A stretch of 64,000 nt of DNA from Eledone cirrhosa (taxonomy: Eukaryota; Mollusca; Cephalopoda; Octopoda; Eledonidae). The stretch spans positions 5,092,865-5,156,864 of the forward strand of contig OZ024740.1 in NCBI GenBank assembly GCA_964016885.1, in the 5' to 3' direction. The notes under the pieces were generated by a model. That model was given only the letters and a program-made list of their open reading frames with translations. It had not been told where the DNA came from and did no database searches. Within the stretch, counting starts at the first letter, position 1. Each line of letters opens with the position of its first letter. Of this stretch, positions 29,113-40,584 are shown piece by piece. The translations under genes were made by a program, and so were the position numbers.

Positions 29113-30850
29113 TCTTTAGTTCTAGTGATGACAGAGAAATAACTTGTTTCTCTCTGTCACTGCTGTCATTCTTTAGTTCTAGTGATGACAGAGAAATAAC
29201 TTGTTTCTCTGTCACTGCTGTCATTCTTTAGTTCTAGTGATGACAGAGAAATAACTTGTTTCTCACTGTCACTGCTGTCATTCTTTAGTTCTAGTGATGA
29301 CAGAGAAATAACTTGTTTCTCTCTGTCACTGCTGTCATTCTTTAGTTCTAGTGATGACAGAGAAATAACTTGTTTCTCTCTGTTACTGCTGTCATCCTTT
29401 AGTTCTAGTGATGACAGAGAAATAACTTGTTTCTCTCTGTCACTGCTGTCATTCTTTAGTTCTAGTGATGACAGAGAAATAACTTGTTTCTCACTGTCAC
29501 TGCTGTGATTCTTTAGTTCTAGTGATGACAGAGAAATAACTTGTTTCTCTCTGTCACTGCTGTCATTCTTTAGTTCTAGTGATGACAGAGAAATAACTCA
29601 TTTCTCTCTGTTACTGCTGTCATCCTTTATTTCTAGTGATGACAGAGAAATAACTTGTTTCTCTCTGTCACTGCTGTCATTCTTTAGTTCTAGTGATGAC
29701 AGAGAAATAACTTGTTTCTCTCTGTTACTGCTGTCATTATTTAGTTCTAGTGATGACAGGGAAATAACTTGTATCTCTCTGTCACTGCTGTCATTCTTTA
29801 GTTCTAGTGATGACAGATAAATAACTTGTTTCTCTCTGTCACTGCTGTCATTCTTTAGTTCTAGTGATGACAGAGAAATAACTTGTTTCTCTCTGTCACT
29901 GCTGTCATCCTTTAGTTCTAGTGATGACAGAGAAATAACTTGTTTCTCTGTCACTGCTGTCATTCTTTAGTTCTAGTGATGACTGAGAAATAAGTTGTTT
30001 CTCTCTGTCACTGCTGTCATTCTTTACTTCTGCTGATGACAGAGAAATAACTTGTTTCTCTCTGTCACTGCTGTCATTCTTTAGTTCTAGTGATGACAGA
30101 GATATAACTTGTTTCTCTCTGTCACTGCTGTCATTCTTTAGTTCTGCTGATGACAGAGAAATAACTTGTTTCTCTCTGTCATTCTTTAGTTCTAGTGATG
30201 ACAGAGAAATAACTTGTTTCTCTCTGTCACTGCTGTCATTCTTTAGTTCTTCTGATGACAGAGAAATAACTTGTTTCTCTCTGTCATTCTTTAGTTCTAC
30301 TGATGACAGATAAATAACTTGTTTCTCTCTGTCACTGCTGTCATTCTTTAGTTCTAGTGATGACAGAGAAATAAGTTGTTTCTCTCTGTCACTGCTGTCA
30401 TTCTTTATTTCTAGTGATGACAGATAAATAACTTGTTTCTCTCTGTCACTGCTGTCATCCTTTAGTTCTAGTGATGACAGAGAAATAACTTGTTTCTCTC
30501 TGTCACTGCTGTCATTCTTTAGTTCTAGTGATGACAGAGAAATAACTTGTTTCTCTCTGTCACTGCTGTCATTCTTTAGTTCTAGTGATGACAGAGATAT
30601 AACTTGTTTCTCTCTGTCACTGCTGTCATTCTTTAGTTCTGCTGATGACAGAGAAATAACTTGTTTCTCTCTGTCATTCTTTAGTTCTAGTGATGACAGA
30701 GAAATAACTTGTTTCTCTCTGTCACTGCTGTCATTCTTTAGTTCTTCTGATGACAGAGAAATAACTTGTTTCTCTCTGTCATTCTTTAGTTCTACTGATG
30801 ACAGATAAATAACTTGTTTCTCTCTGTCACTGCTGTCATTCTTTAGTTCT

Positions 30851-31966
30851 AAGTTATTTCTCTGTCATCAGTAGAACTAAAGAATGACAGCAGTGACAGA
30901 GAGAAACAAGTTATTTCTCTGTCATCAGTAGAACTAAAGAATGACAGAGAGAAACAAGTTATTTCTCTGTCATCAGAAGAACTAAAGAATGACAGCAGTG
31001 ACAGAGAGAAACAAGTTATTTCTCTGTCATCACTAGAACTAAAGAATGACAGCAGTGACAGAGAGAAACAAGTTATTTCTCTGTCATCACTAGAACTAAA
31101 GAATGACAGCAGTGACAGAGAGAAACAAGTTATTTGTCTGTCATCACTAGAACTAAAGAATGACAGCAGTGACAGAGAGAAACAAGTTATTTCTCTGTCA
31201 TCACTAGAACTAAAGAATGACAGCAGTGACAGAGAGAAACAACTTATTTCTCTGTCATCACTAGAACTAAAGAATGACAGCAGTGACAGAGAGAAACAAG
31301 TTATTTATCTGTCATCAGTAGAACTAAAGAATGACAGAGAGAAACAAGTTATTTCTCTGTCATCAGAAGAACTAAAGAATGACAGCAGTGACAGAGAGAA
31401 ACAAGTTATTTCTCTGTCATCACTAGAACTAAAGAATGACAGCAGTGACAGAGAGAAACAAGTTATTTCTCTGTCATCACTAGAACTAAAGAATGACAGC
31501 AGTGACAGAGAGAAACAAGTTATTTATCTGTCATCAGTAGAACTAAAGAATGACAGAGAGAAACAAGTTATTTCTCTGTCATCAGAAGAACTAAAGAATG
31601 ACAGCAGTGACAGAGAGAAACAAGTTATTTCTCTGTCATCACTAGAACTAAAGAATGACAGCAGTGACAGAGAGAAACAACTTATTTCTCTGTCATCACT
31701 AGAACTAAAGAATGACAGCAGTGACAGAGAGAAACAACTTATTTCTCTGTCATCACTAGAACTAAAGGATGACAGCAGTGACAGAGAGAAACAAGTTATT
31801 TATCTGTCATCACTAGAAATAAAGAATGACAGCAGTGACAGAGAGAAACAACTTATTTCTCTGTCATCACTAGAACTAAAGGATGACAGCAGTGACAGAG
31901 AGAAACAAGTTATTTATCTGTCATCACTAGAAATAAAGAATGACAGCAGTGACAGAGAGAAACAAC
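30851..31966 (-). repeat. Inverted block of satellite monomers, copy 1
   Basis: At 30850 the forward monomer stops after CTTTAGTTCT and continues in the opposite orientation (AGTTATTTCTCTGTCATCAG, then TAGAACTAAAG). About twenty monomers then read in reverse until the array flips back near 31966. The left junction is a short palindrome with 10-11 bp arms and a roughly 20-nt spacer. Orientation is otherwise uniform in the array outside this block and its duplicate. Confidence 0.93.
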
Positions 31967-32112
31967 TTATTTCTCTCTGTCACTGCTGTCATTCTTTATT
32001 TCTAGTGATGACAGATAAATAACTTGTTTCTCTCTGTCACTGCTGTCATCCTTTAGTTCTAGTGATGACAGAGAAATAAGTTGTTTCTCTCTGTCACTGC
32101 TGTCATTCTTTA
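31820..32112. repeat. 143-bp perfect palindrome with 7-nt loop at an inversion junction
   Basis: The arms 31820-31962 and 31970-32112 are exact reverse complements around the loop CAACTTA (31963-31969); the first mismatch is at 31819/32113. The structure is duplicated at 35373-35665. Such a junction fits a fold-back template switch during replication. It could also be produced by an assembly or library fold-back artefact. Confidence 0.9.
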
Positions 32113-34403
32113 GTTCTAGTGATGACAGAGAAATAACTTGTTTCTCTCTGTCACTGCTGTCATTCTTTAGTTCTAGTGATGACAGAGAAATAACTTGTTT
32201 CTCTCTGTCACTGTTGTCATTCTTTAGTTCTAGTGATGACAGAGAAATAACTTGTTTCTCTCTGTTACTGCTGTCATCCTTTAGTTCTAGTGATGACAGA
32301 GAAATAACTTGTTTCTCTCTCTCACTGTTGTCATTCTTTAGTTCTACTGATGACAGAGAAATAACATGTTTCTCTCTGTCACTGCTGTCATTCTTTAGTT
32401 CTAGTGATGACAGATAAATAACTTGTTTCTCTCTGTTACTGCTGTCATCCTTTAGTTCTAGTGATGACAGAGAAATAACTTGCTTCTCTCTGTCACTGCT
32501 GTCATTCTTTAGTTCTAGTGATGACAGAGAAATAACTTGTTTCTCTCTGTCACTGCTGTCATTCTTTAGTTCTGCTGATGACAGAGAAATAACTTGTTTC
32601 TCTCTGTCACACTTTAGTTCTACTGATGACAGAGAAATAACTTGTTTCTCTGTCACTGCTGTCATTCTTTAGTTCTAGTGATGACAGAGAAATAACTTGT
32701 TTCTCTCTGTCACTGCTGTCATTCTTTAGTTCTAGTGATGACAGAGAAATAACTTGTTTCTCTGTCACTGCTGTCATTCTTTAGTTCTAGTGATGACAGA
32801 GAAATAACTTGTTTCTCACTGTCACTGCTGTCATTCTTTAGTTCTAGTGATGACAGAGAAATAACTTGTTTCTCTCTGTCACTGCTGTCATTCTTTAGTT
32901 CTAGTGATGACAGAGAAATAACTTGTTTCTCTCTGTTACTGCTGTCATCCTTTAGTTCTAGTGATGACAGAGAAATAACTTGTTTCTCTCTGTCACTGCT
33001 GTCATTCTTTAGTTCTAGTGATGACAGAGAAATAACTTGTTTCTCACTGTCACTGCTGTGATTCTTTAGTTCTAGTGATGACAGAGAAATAACTTGTTTC
33101 TCTCTGTCACTGCTGTCATTCTTTAGTTCTAGTGATGACAGAGAAATAACTCATTTCTCTCTGTTACTGCTGTCATCCTTTATTTCTAGTGATGACAGAG
33201 AAATAACTTGTTTCTCTCTGTCACTGCTGTCATTCTTTAGTTCTAGTGATGACAGAGAAATAACTTGTTTCTCTCTGTTACTGCTGTCATTATTTAGTTC
33301 TAGTGATGACAGGGAAATAACTTGTATCTCTCTGTCACTGCTGTCATTCTTTAGTTCTAGTGATGACAGATAAATAACTTGTTTCTCTCTGTCACTGCTG
33401 TCATTCTTTAGTTCTAGTGATGACAGAGAAATAACTTGTTTCTCTCTGTCACTGCTGTCATCCTTTAGTTCTAGTGATGACAGAGAAATAACTTGTTTCT
33501 CTGTCACTGCTGTCATTCTTTAGTTCTAGTGATGACTGAGAAATAAGTTGTTTCTCTCTGTCACTGCTGTCATTCTTTACTTCTGCTGATGACAGAGAAA
33601 TAACTTGTTTCTCTCTGTCACTGCTGTCATTCTTTAGTTCTAGTGATGACAGAGATATAACTTGTTTCTCTCTGTCACTGCTGTCATTCTTTAGTTCTGC
33701 TGATGACAGAGAAATAACTTGTTTCTCTCTGTCATTCTTTAGTTCTAGTGATGACAGAGAAATAACTTGTTTCTCTCTGTCACTGCTGTCATTCTTTAGT
33801 TCTTCTGATGACAGAGAAATAACTTGTTTCTCTCTGTCATTCTTTAGTTCTACTGATGACAGATAAATAACTTGTTTCTCTCTGTCACTGCTGTCATTCT
33901 TTAGTTCTAGTGATGACAGAGAAATAAGTTGTTTCTCTCTGTCACTGCTGTCATTCTTTATTTCTAGTGATGACAGATAAATAACTTGTTTCTCTCTGTC
34001 ACTGCTGTCATCCTTTAGTTCTAGTGATGACAGAGAAATAACTTGTTTCTCTCTGTCACTGCTGTCATTCTTTAGTTCTAGTGATGACAGAGAAATAACT
34101 TGTTTCTCTCTGTCACTGCTGTCATTCTTTAGTTCTAGTGATGACAGAGATATAACTTGTTTCTCTCTGTCACTGCTGTCATTCTTTAGTTCTGCTGATG
34201 ACAGAGAAATAACTTGTTTCTCTCTGTCATTCTTTAGTTCTAGTGATGACAGAGAAATAACTTGTTTCTCTCTGTCACTGCTGTCATTCTTTAGTTCTTC
34301 TGATGACAGAGAAATAACTTGTTTCTCTCTGTCATTCTTTAGTTCTACTGATGACAGATAAATAACTTGTTTCTCTCTGTCACTGCTGTCATTCTTTAGT
34401 TCT

Positions 34404-35519
34404 AAGTTATTTCTCTGTCATCAGTAGAACTAAAGAATGACAGCAGTGACAGAGAGAAACAAGTTATTTCTCTGTCATCAGTAGAACTAAAGAATGACAG
34501 AGAGAAACAAGTTATTTCTCTGTCATCAGAAGAACTAAAGAATGACAGCAGTGACAGAGAGAAACAAGTTATTTCTCTGTCATCACTAGAACTAAAGAAT
34601 GACAGCAGTGACAGAGAGAAACAAGTTATTTCTCTGTCATCACTAGAACTAAAGAATGACAGCAGTGACAGAGAGAAACAAGTTATTTGTCTGTCATCAC
34701 TAGAACTAAAGAATGACAGCAGTGACAGAGAGAAACAAGTTATTTCTCTGTCATCACTAGAACTAAAGAATGACAGCAGTGACAGAGAGAAACAACTTAT
34801 TTCTCTGTCATCACTAGAACTAAAGAATGACAGCAGTGACAGAGAGAAACAAGTTATTTATCTGTCATCAGTAGAACTAAAGAATGACAGAGAGAAACAA
34901 GTTATTTCTCTGTCATCAGAAGAACTAAAGAATGACAGCAGTGACAGAGAGAAACAAGTTATTTCTCTGTCATCACTAGAACTAAAGAATGACAGCAGTG
35001 ACAGAGAGAAACAAGTTATTTCTCTGTCATCACTAGAACTAAAGAATGACAGCAGTGACAGAGAGAAACAAGTTATTTATCTGTCATCAGTAGAACTAAA
35101 GAATGACAGAGAGAAACAAGTTATTTCTCTGTCATCAGAAGAACTAAAGAATGACAGCAGTGACAGAGAGAAACAAGTTATTTCTCTGTCATCACTAGAA
35201 CTAAAGAATGACAGCAGTGACAGAGAGAAACAACTTATTTCTCTGTCATCACTAGAACTAAAGAATGACAGCAGTGACAGAGAGAAACAACTTATTTCTC
35301 TGTCATCACTAGAACTAAAGGATGACAGCAGTGACAGAGAGAAACAAGTTATTTATCTGTCATCACTAGAAATAAAGAATGACAGCAGTGACAGAGAGAA
35401 ACAACTTATTTCTCTGTCATCACTAGAACTAAAGGATGACAGCAGTGACAGAGAGAAACAAGTTATTTATCTGTCATCACTAGAAATAAAGAATGACAGC
35501 AGTGACAGAGAGAAACAAC
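34404..35519 (-). repeat. Inverted block of satellite monomers, copy 2
   Basis: This is the second copy of the inverted block, displaced 3553 bp from the first, with the same left junction (CTTTAGTTCTAAGTTATTTC) and the same right junction (AACAACTTATTTCTCTCTG). Confidence 0.93.
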
Positions 35520-35665
35520 TTATTTCTCTCTGTCACTGCTGTCATTCTTTATTTCTAGTGATGACAGATAAATAACTTGTTTCTCTCTGTCACTGCTGTC
35601 ATCCTTTAGTTCTAGTGATGACAGAGAAATAAGTTGTTTCTCTCTGTCACTGCTGTCATTCTTTA
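35373..35665. repeat. Second copy of the 143-bp palindromic junction
   Basis: This is the 3553-bp duplicate of the palindrome at 31820-32112, centred near 35519 with the same CAACTTA loop. Confidence 0.88.
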
Positions 35666-38600
35666 GTTCTAGTGATGACAGAGAAATAAGTTGTTTCTCT
35701 CTGTCACTGCTGTCATTCTTTAGTTCTAGTGATGACAGAGAAATAACTTGTTTCTCTCTGTCACTGCTGTCATTCTTTAGTTCTTCTGATGACAGAGAAA
35801 TAACTTGTTTCTCTCTGTCATTCTTTAGTTCTACTGATGACAGATAAATAACTTGTTTCTCTCTGTCACTGCTGTCATTCTTTAGTTCTAGTGATGACAG
35901 AGAAATAACTTGTTTCTCTCTGTCACTGCTGTCATTCTTTAGTTCTAGTGATGACAGAGAAATAACTTGTTTCTCTCTGTCACTGCTGTCATTCTTTAGT
36001 TCTTCTGATGACAGAGAAATAACTTGTTTCTCTCTGTCATTCTTTAGTTCTACTGATGACAGATAAATAACTTGTTTCTCTCTGTCACTGCTGTCATTCT
36101 TTAGTTCTAGTGATGACAGAGAAATAAGTTGTTTCTCTCTGTCACTGCTGTCATTCTTTAGTTCTAGTGATGACAGAGAAATAACTTGTTTCTCTCTGTC
36201 ACTGCTGTCATTCTTTAGTTCTAGTGATGACAGACAAATAACTTGTTTCTCTCTGTCACTGCTGTCATTCTTTAGTTCTAGTGATGACAGAGAAATAACT
36301 TGTTTCTCTCTGTCACTGCTGTCATTCTTTAGTTCTAGTGATGACAGAGAAATAACTTGTTTCTCTCTGTCACTGCTGTCATTCTTTAGTTCTTCTGATG
36401 ACAGAGAAATAACTTGTTTCTCTCTGTCATTCTTTAGTTCTACTGATGACAGAGAAATAACTTGTTTCTCTCTGTCACTGCTGTCATTCTTTAGTTCTAC
36501 TGATGACAGAGAAATAACTTGTTTCTCTCTGTCACTGCTATCATTCTTTAGTTCTACTGATCACAGAGAAATAACTTGTTTCTCTCTGTCACTGCTGTCA
36601 TTCTTTAGTTCTAGTGATGACAGAGAAATAACTTGTTTCTCTCTGTCACTGCTGTCATTATTTAGTTCTAGTGATGACAGAGAAATAACTTGTTTCTCTC
36701 TGTCACTGCTGTCATTCTTTAGTTCTAGTGATGACAGAGAAATAACTTGTTTCTCACTGTCACTGCTGTCATTCTTTAGTTCTAGTGATGACAGAGAAAT
36801 AACTTGTTTCTCTCTGTCACTGCTGTCATTCTTTAGTTCTAGTGATGACAGAGAAATAACTTGTTTCTCTCTGTCACTGCTGTCATTCTTTAGTTCTAGT
36901 GATGACAGAGAAATAACTTGTTTCTCTCTGTTACTGCTGTCATCCTTTAGTTCTAGTGATGACAGAGAAATAACTTGTTTCTCTCTGTCACTGCTGTCAT
37001 TCTTTAGTTCTAGTGATGACAGAGAAATAACTTGTTTCTCTCTGTTACTGCTGTCATTCTTTAGTTCTAGTGATGACAGAGAAATAACTTGTATCTCTCT
37101 GTCACTGCTGTCATTCTTTTGTTCTAGTGATGACAGATAAATAACTTGTTTCTCTCTGTCACTGCTGTCATTCTTTAGTTCTAGTGATGACAGAGAAATA
37201 ACTTGTTTCTCTCTGTCACTGCTGTCATCCTTTAGTTCTAGTGATGACAGAGAAATAACTTGTTTCTCTGTCACTGCTGTCATTCTTTAGTTCTAGTGAT
37301 GACAGAGAAATAACTTGTTTCTCTCTGTTACTGCTGTCATTCTTTAGTTCTAGTGATGACAGAGAAATAACTTGTTTCTCTGTCACTGTTGTCATTCTTT
37401 AGTTCTAGTGATGACAGAGAAATAAGTTGTTTCTCTCTGTCACTGCTGTCATTCTTTACTTCTGCTGATGACAGAGAAATAACTTGTTTCTCTCTGTCAC
37501 TGCTGTCATTCTTTAGTTCTAGTGATGACAGAGAAATAACTTGTTTCTCTCTGTCACTGCTGTCATTCTTTAGTTCTGCTGATGACAGAGAAATAACTTG
37601 TTTCTCTCTGTCATTCTTTAGTTCTAGTGATGACAGAGAAATAACTTGTTTCTCTCTGTCACTGCTGTCATTCTTTAGTTCTGCTGATGACAGAGAAATA
37701 ACTTGTTTCTCTCTGTCATTCTTTAGTTCTAGTGATGACAGAGAAATAACTTGTTTCTCTCTGTCACTGCTGTCATTCTTTACTTCTAGTGATGTCAGAG
37801 AAATAAGTTGTTTCTCTCTGTCACTGCTGTCATTCTATAGTTCTAGTGATGACAGAGAAATAACTTGTTTCTCTCTGTCACTGCTGTCATTCTTTAGTTC
37901 TTCTGATGACAGAGAAATAACTTGTTTCTCTCTGTCATTCTTTAGTTCTACTGATGACAGATAAATAACTTGTTTCTCTCTGTCACTGCTGTCATTCTTT
38001 AGTTCTAGTGATGACAGAGAAATAAGTTGTTTCTCTCTGTCACTGCTGTCATTCTTTATTTCTAGTGATGACAGATAAATAACTTGTTTCTCTCTGTCAC
38101 TGCTGTCATCCTTTAGTTCTAGTGATGACAGAGAAATAACTTGTTTCTCTCTGTCACTGCTGTCATTCTTTAGTTCTAGTGATGACAGAGAAATAAGTTG
38201 TTTCTCTCTGTCACTGCTGTCATTCTTTAGTTCTAGTGATGACAGAGAAATAACTTGTTTCCCTCTGTCACTGCTGTCATTCTTTAGTTCTAGTGATGAC
38301 AGAGAAATAACTTGTTTCTCTCTGTCATTCTTTAGTTCTACTGATGACAGATAAATAACTTGTTTCTCTCTGTCACTGCTGTCATTCTTTAGTTCTAGTG
38401 ATGACAGAGAAATAAGTTGTTTCTCTCTGTCACTGCTGTCATTCTTTAGTTCTAGTGATGACAGAGAAATAACTTGTTTCTCTCTGTCACTGCTGTCATT
38501 CTTTAGTTCTAGTGATGACAGAGAAATAACTTGTTTCTCTCTGTCACTGTTGTCATTCTTTAGTTCTACTGATGACAGAGAAATAACTTGTTTCTCTCTG

Positions 38601-39172
38601 TCACTGCTGTCATTCTTTAGTTCTACTGATGACAGAGAAATATCTTGTTTCTCTCTGTCACTGCTGTCATTCTTTAGTTCTAGTGATGACAGAGAAATAA
38701 CTTGTTTCTCTCTGTTACTGCTGTCATTCTTTAGTTCTAGTGATGACAGAGAAATATGTTGTTTCTCTGTCACTGTTGTCATTCTTTAGTTCTAGTGATG
38801 ACAGAGAAATAACTTGTTTCTCTCTGTTACTGCTGTCATTCTTTAGTTCTACTGATGACAGAGAAATAACTTGTTTGTCTCTGTTACTGCTGTCATTCTT
38901 TAGTTCTAGTGATGACAGAGAAATATGTTGTTTCTCTGTCACTGTTGTCATTCTTTAGTTCTAGTGATGACAGAGAAATAACTTGTTTCTCTCTGTCACT
39001 GTTGTCATTCTTTAGTTCTAGTGATAACAGAGAAATAACTTGTTTCTCTGTCACTGTTGTCATTCTTTAGTTCTAGTGATGACAGAGAAATAACTTGTTT
39101 CTCTCTGTCACTGTTGTCATTCTTTAGTTCTAGTGATGACAGAGAAATAACTTGTTTCTCTCTGTCACTGCT

Positions 39173-39431
39173 AGAACGACCGGATGGTGAAAGTCATTAA
39201 AATATATGGCGTAATGAGGCTGTTTTCTTGCAAATCAATCGAATGTTATTATCATATGCTATAAACTCACAAATATATTTGCATATCTGTTATTTTAGAG
39301 TGAAAAACCAAATTCTATCTCAGAATTTTTTCTCATAAACAATCTGGATGTCAGGAGAATTTTTGTCCGTCCACTTAATAATGTTGATACCAAGATAAAG
39401 AGCTGGTAAAAAACTGGACTTTGTTGAATAA
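39173..39431. other. Unique AT-rich sequence bordering the satellite
   Basis: Non-repetitive sequence begins abruptly after the last monomer. I see no gene, RNA or mobile-element signature in this interval. It marks the right edge of the array and is a natural anchor for placing it on the chromosome. Confidence 0.6.
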
Positions 39432-39432
39432 C

Positions 39433-39708
39433 TCCATAGTGACTTATGACATAGCTGAGATGTCCATAGAGAGTTATGATGTAGCTGAGATGTCCATAGA
39501 GAGTTATGATGTAGCTGAGGTGTCCATAGAGAGTTATGATGTAGCTGAGGTGTCCATAAAGAGTTATGACATAGCTGAGGTGTCTATAGAGCATTATGAC
39601 ATAGCTGATATGTCCATAGAGAGTTATGACATAGCTGAGATGTCTGTAGAGATTTATGATATAGCTGAGGTGTCTTTAGAGACTTATGACATAGCTGAGA
39701 TATCCATC
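39433..39708. repeat. 30-bp minisatellite, about 9 copies
   Basis: The unit is roughly TCCATAGAGAGTTATGATGT followed by AGCTGAGATG. Ten codons per unit give an open decapeptide repeat (SIESYDVAEM on plus, YGHLSYIITL on minus). It lies about 260 bp from the large satellite but shares no sequence with it. Confidence 0.9.
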
Positions 39709-39800
39709 TTGGGTCTTTAAGAAAGACTATCACCCTGGATAACTTGAGGTTATATAGAAATGATGGCTCGACACTTTCATACAATATGAATGGCCATGTT

Positions 39801-39944
39801 ATCTGATGGTATGGTATAGTATGGTTCTATAATTCCCAATGGAGTCATAGGGGCACCGTATTGACACCATGTTATAGATCTGATGGTATGGTATAGTATG
39901 GTTCTATAATTCCCAATAGAGTCATAGGGGCACCGTATTGACAC
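39801..39944. repeat. Tandem duplication, 77-bp period
   Basis: ATCTGATGGTATGGTATAGT ... GGGGCACCGTATTGACAC occurs at 39801 and again at 39878. The two copies differ by one substitution (CAATGGAG versus CAATAGAG) apart from the ends. Confidence 0.85.
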
Positions 39945-40114
39945 ATGTTGCTTCTTGGCCGTTTTAAGCCTGGTGGAGCCCACCCCCTCTCCAGGCCTGA
40001 CTACAGCAGATTTCTTCCAAAGAGAGATGAAATGAGGAAGAGATACAGAGGAAGAATCAAACCCATTAAAATATTTCACAGTATTGTAAACCAATCATAC
40101 TGCAAATTCCCCGA

Positions 40115-40211
40115 CCTGGCTTGTCTCACAGCAGGACAACTTGTTTAACCCATGCTAACATGGAAAATAAATGTTAAACGGGAATGATGCTGATGATGAT
40201 GATGATGATAT
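40115..40211 (+). mobile_element. SINE/LINE 3' tail fragment
   Basis: ACAGCAGGACAACTTGTTTA is followed by ACCCATGCTAACATGGAAAA, a TGTTAAACG motif and a GATGATGAT run. This is the same terminal sequence as the 3' end of LINE-C (near 61100-61181) and of the SINEs in this window. The 5' part is missing. Confidence 0.75.
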
Positions 40212-40320
40212 ATATATTTGTATGTGTGTGTGATTTTATATCCATCCTATAAGACATTCAAAAGTAGATGCAGCTGTAGAGAAGCTAGGCAAGAATAGAA
40301 TGTATTTATGACCAAGACGA

Positions 40321-40511
40321 GATCACCTGACCTGTCTGACGTGATCACCTGACCTGTCAGATGTGATCACCTGACTTGTCAGATGTAATCACCTGACCTG
40401 TTAGACGTGATCACCTGACCTGTCAGATGTGATAACCTGACCTATCAGATGTGATCACCTGACCTATCAGATGTGATCACCTGACCTGTTAGACGTGATC
40501 ACCTGACCTGT
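40321..40511. repeat. 22-bp minisatellite, about 8-9 copies
   Basis: The unit is close to GATCACCTGACCTGTCAGACGT. Variants are mostly C/T transitions (CAGATGT, TAGACGT). No coding potential is evident. Confidence 0.9.
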
Positions 40512-40584
40512 GTACTCTCAAAACCTGACAGCCTGTCTAACACTTACAAACATGTAAAAATAGGTGTCAATGCAGTGATAATGA

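Larger units (their letters stand above)
28550..35660. repeat. Higher-order duplication, 3553-bp unit containing an inverted block
   Basis: About 28.55-32.10 kb and 32.10-35.66 kb share variant order at a fixed offset of 3553 bp. Examples are the minus frames at 29598 and 33151, the plus frames at 28661 and 32214, and both edges of the inverted block (30850 and 34403; 31966 and 35519). Because both copies hold the same inversion with the same junctions, the inversion came first and was then duplicated, unless the assembly repeated one segment. Confidence 0.88.
1..39172. repeat. 57-bp hairpin satellite array (about 690-700 monomers)
   Basis: The monomer begins CTTTAGTTCTAGTGATGACA, continues GAGAAATAACTTGTTTCTCT and ends CTGTCACTGCTGTCATT. 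It is 57 bp and about 35% GC. A 48-bp class lacks 9 bp at the end (CTGTCATT or CTGTCACA running straight into CTTTAG). A rare 55-bp class has TTTCTCTGTC in place of TTTCTCTCTGTC. Inside each monomer TGACAGAGAAA faces TTTCTCTCTGTCA across a 7-nt TAACTTG loop, so every copy can form a hairpin. Common variants affect one codon-sized site (AGTGAT, ACTGAT, GCTGAT, TCTGAT), CAGAGAAA to CAGATAAA, and AACTTG to AAGTTG. No transposon or host gene interrupts the array. It starts before the window and ends at CACTGCT before unique sequence. The family is not one I recognise; chromosomal role unknown. Confidence 0.97.

Noticed and set aside
1..39172. CRISPR-like array of palindromic repeats
   Set aside because: The units are contiguous and fully homologous with no unique spacers, the DNA is clearly animal, and no cas-like gene is present.
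1..39172. Centromeric or telomeric satellite
   Set aside because: Possible in principle, but no telomere motif or chromosomal context is present, so the location cannot be claimed from sequence alone.
39945..40148. 67-codon plus frame as a gene
   Set aside because: Its 3' part is a SINE/LINE terminal sequence and the rest shows no domain.
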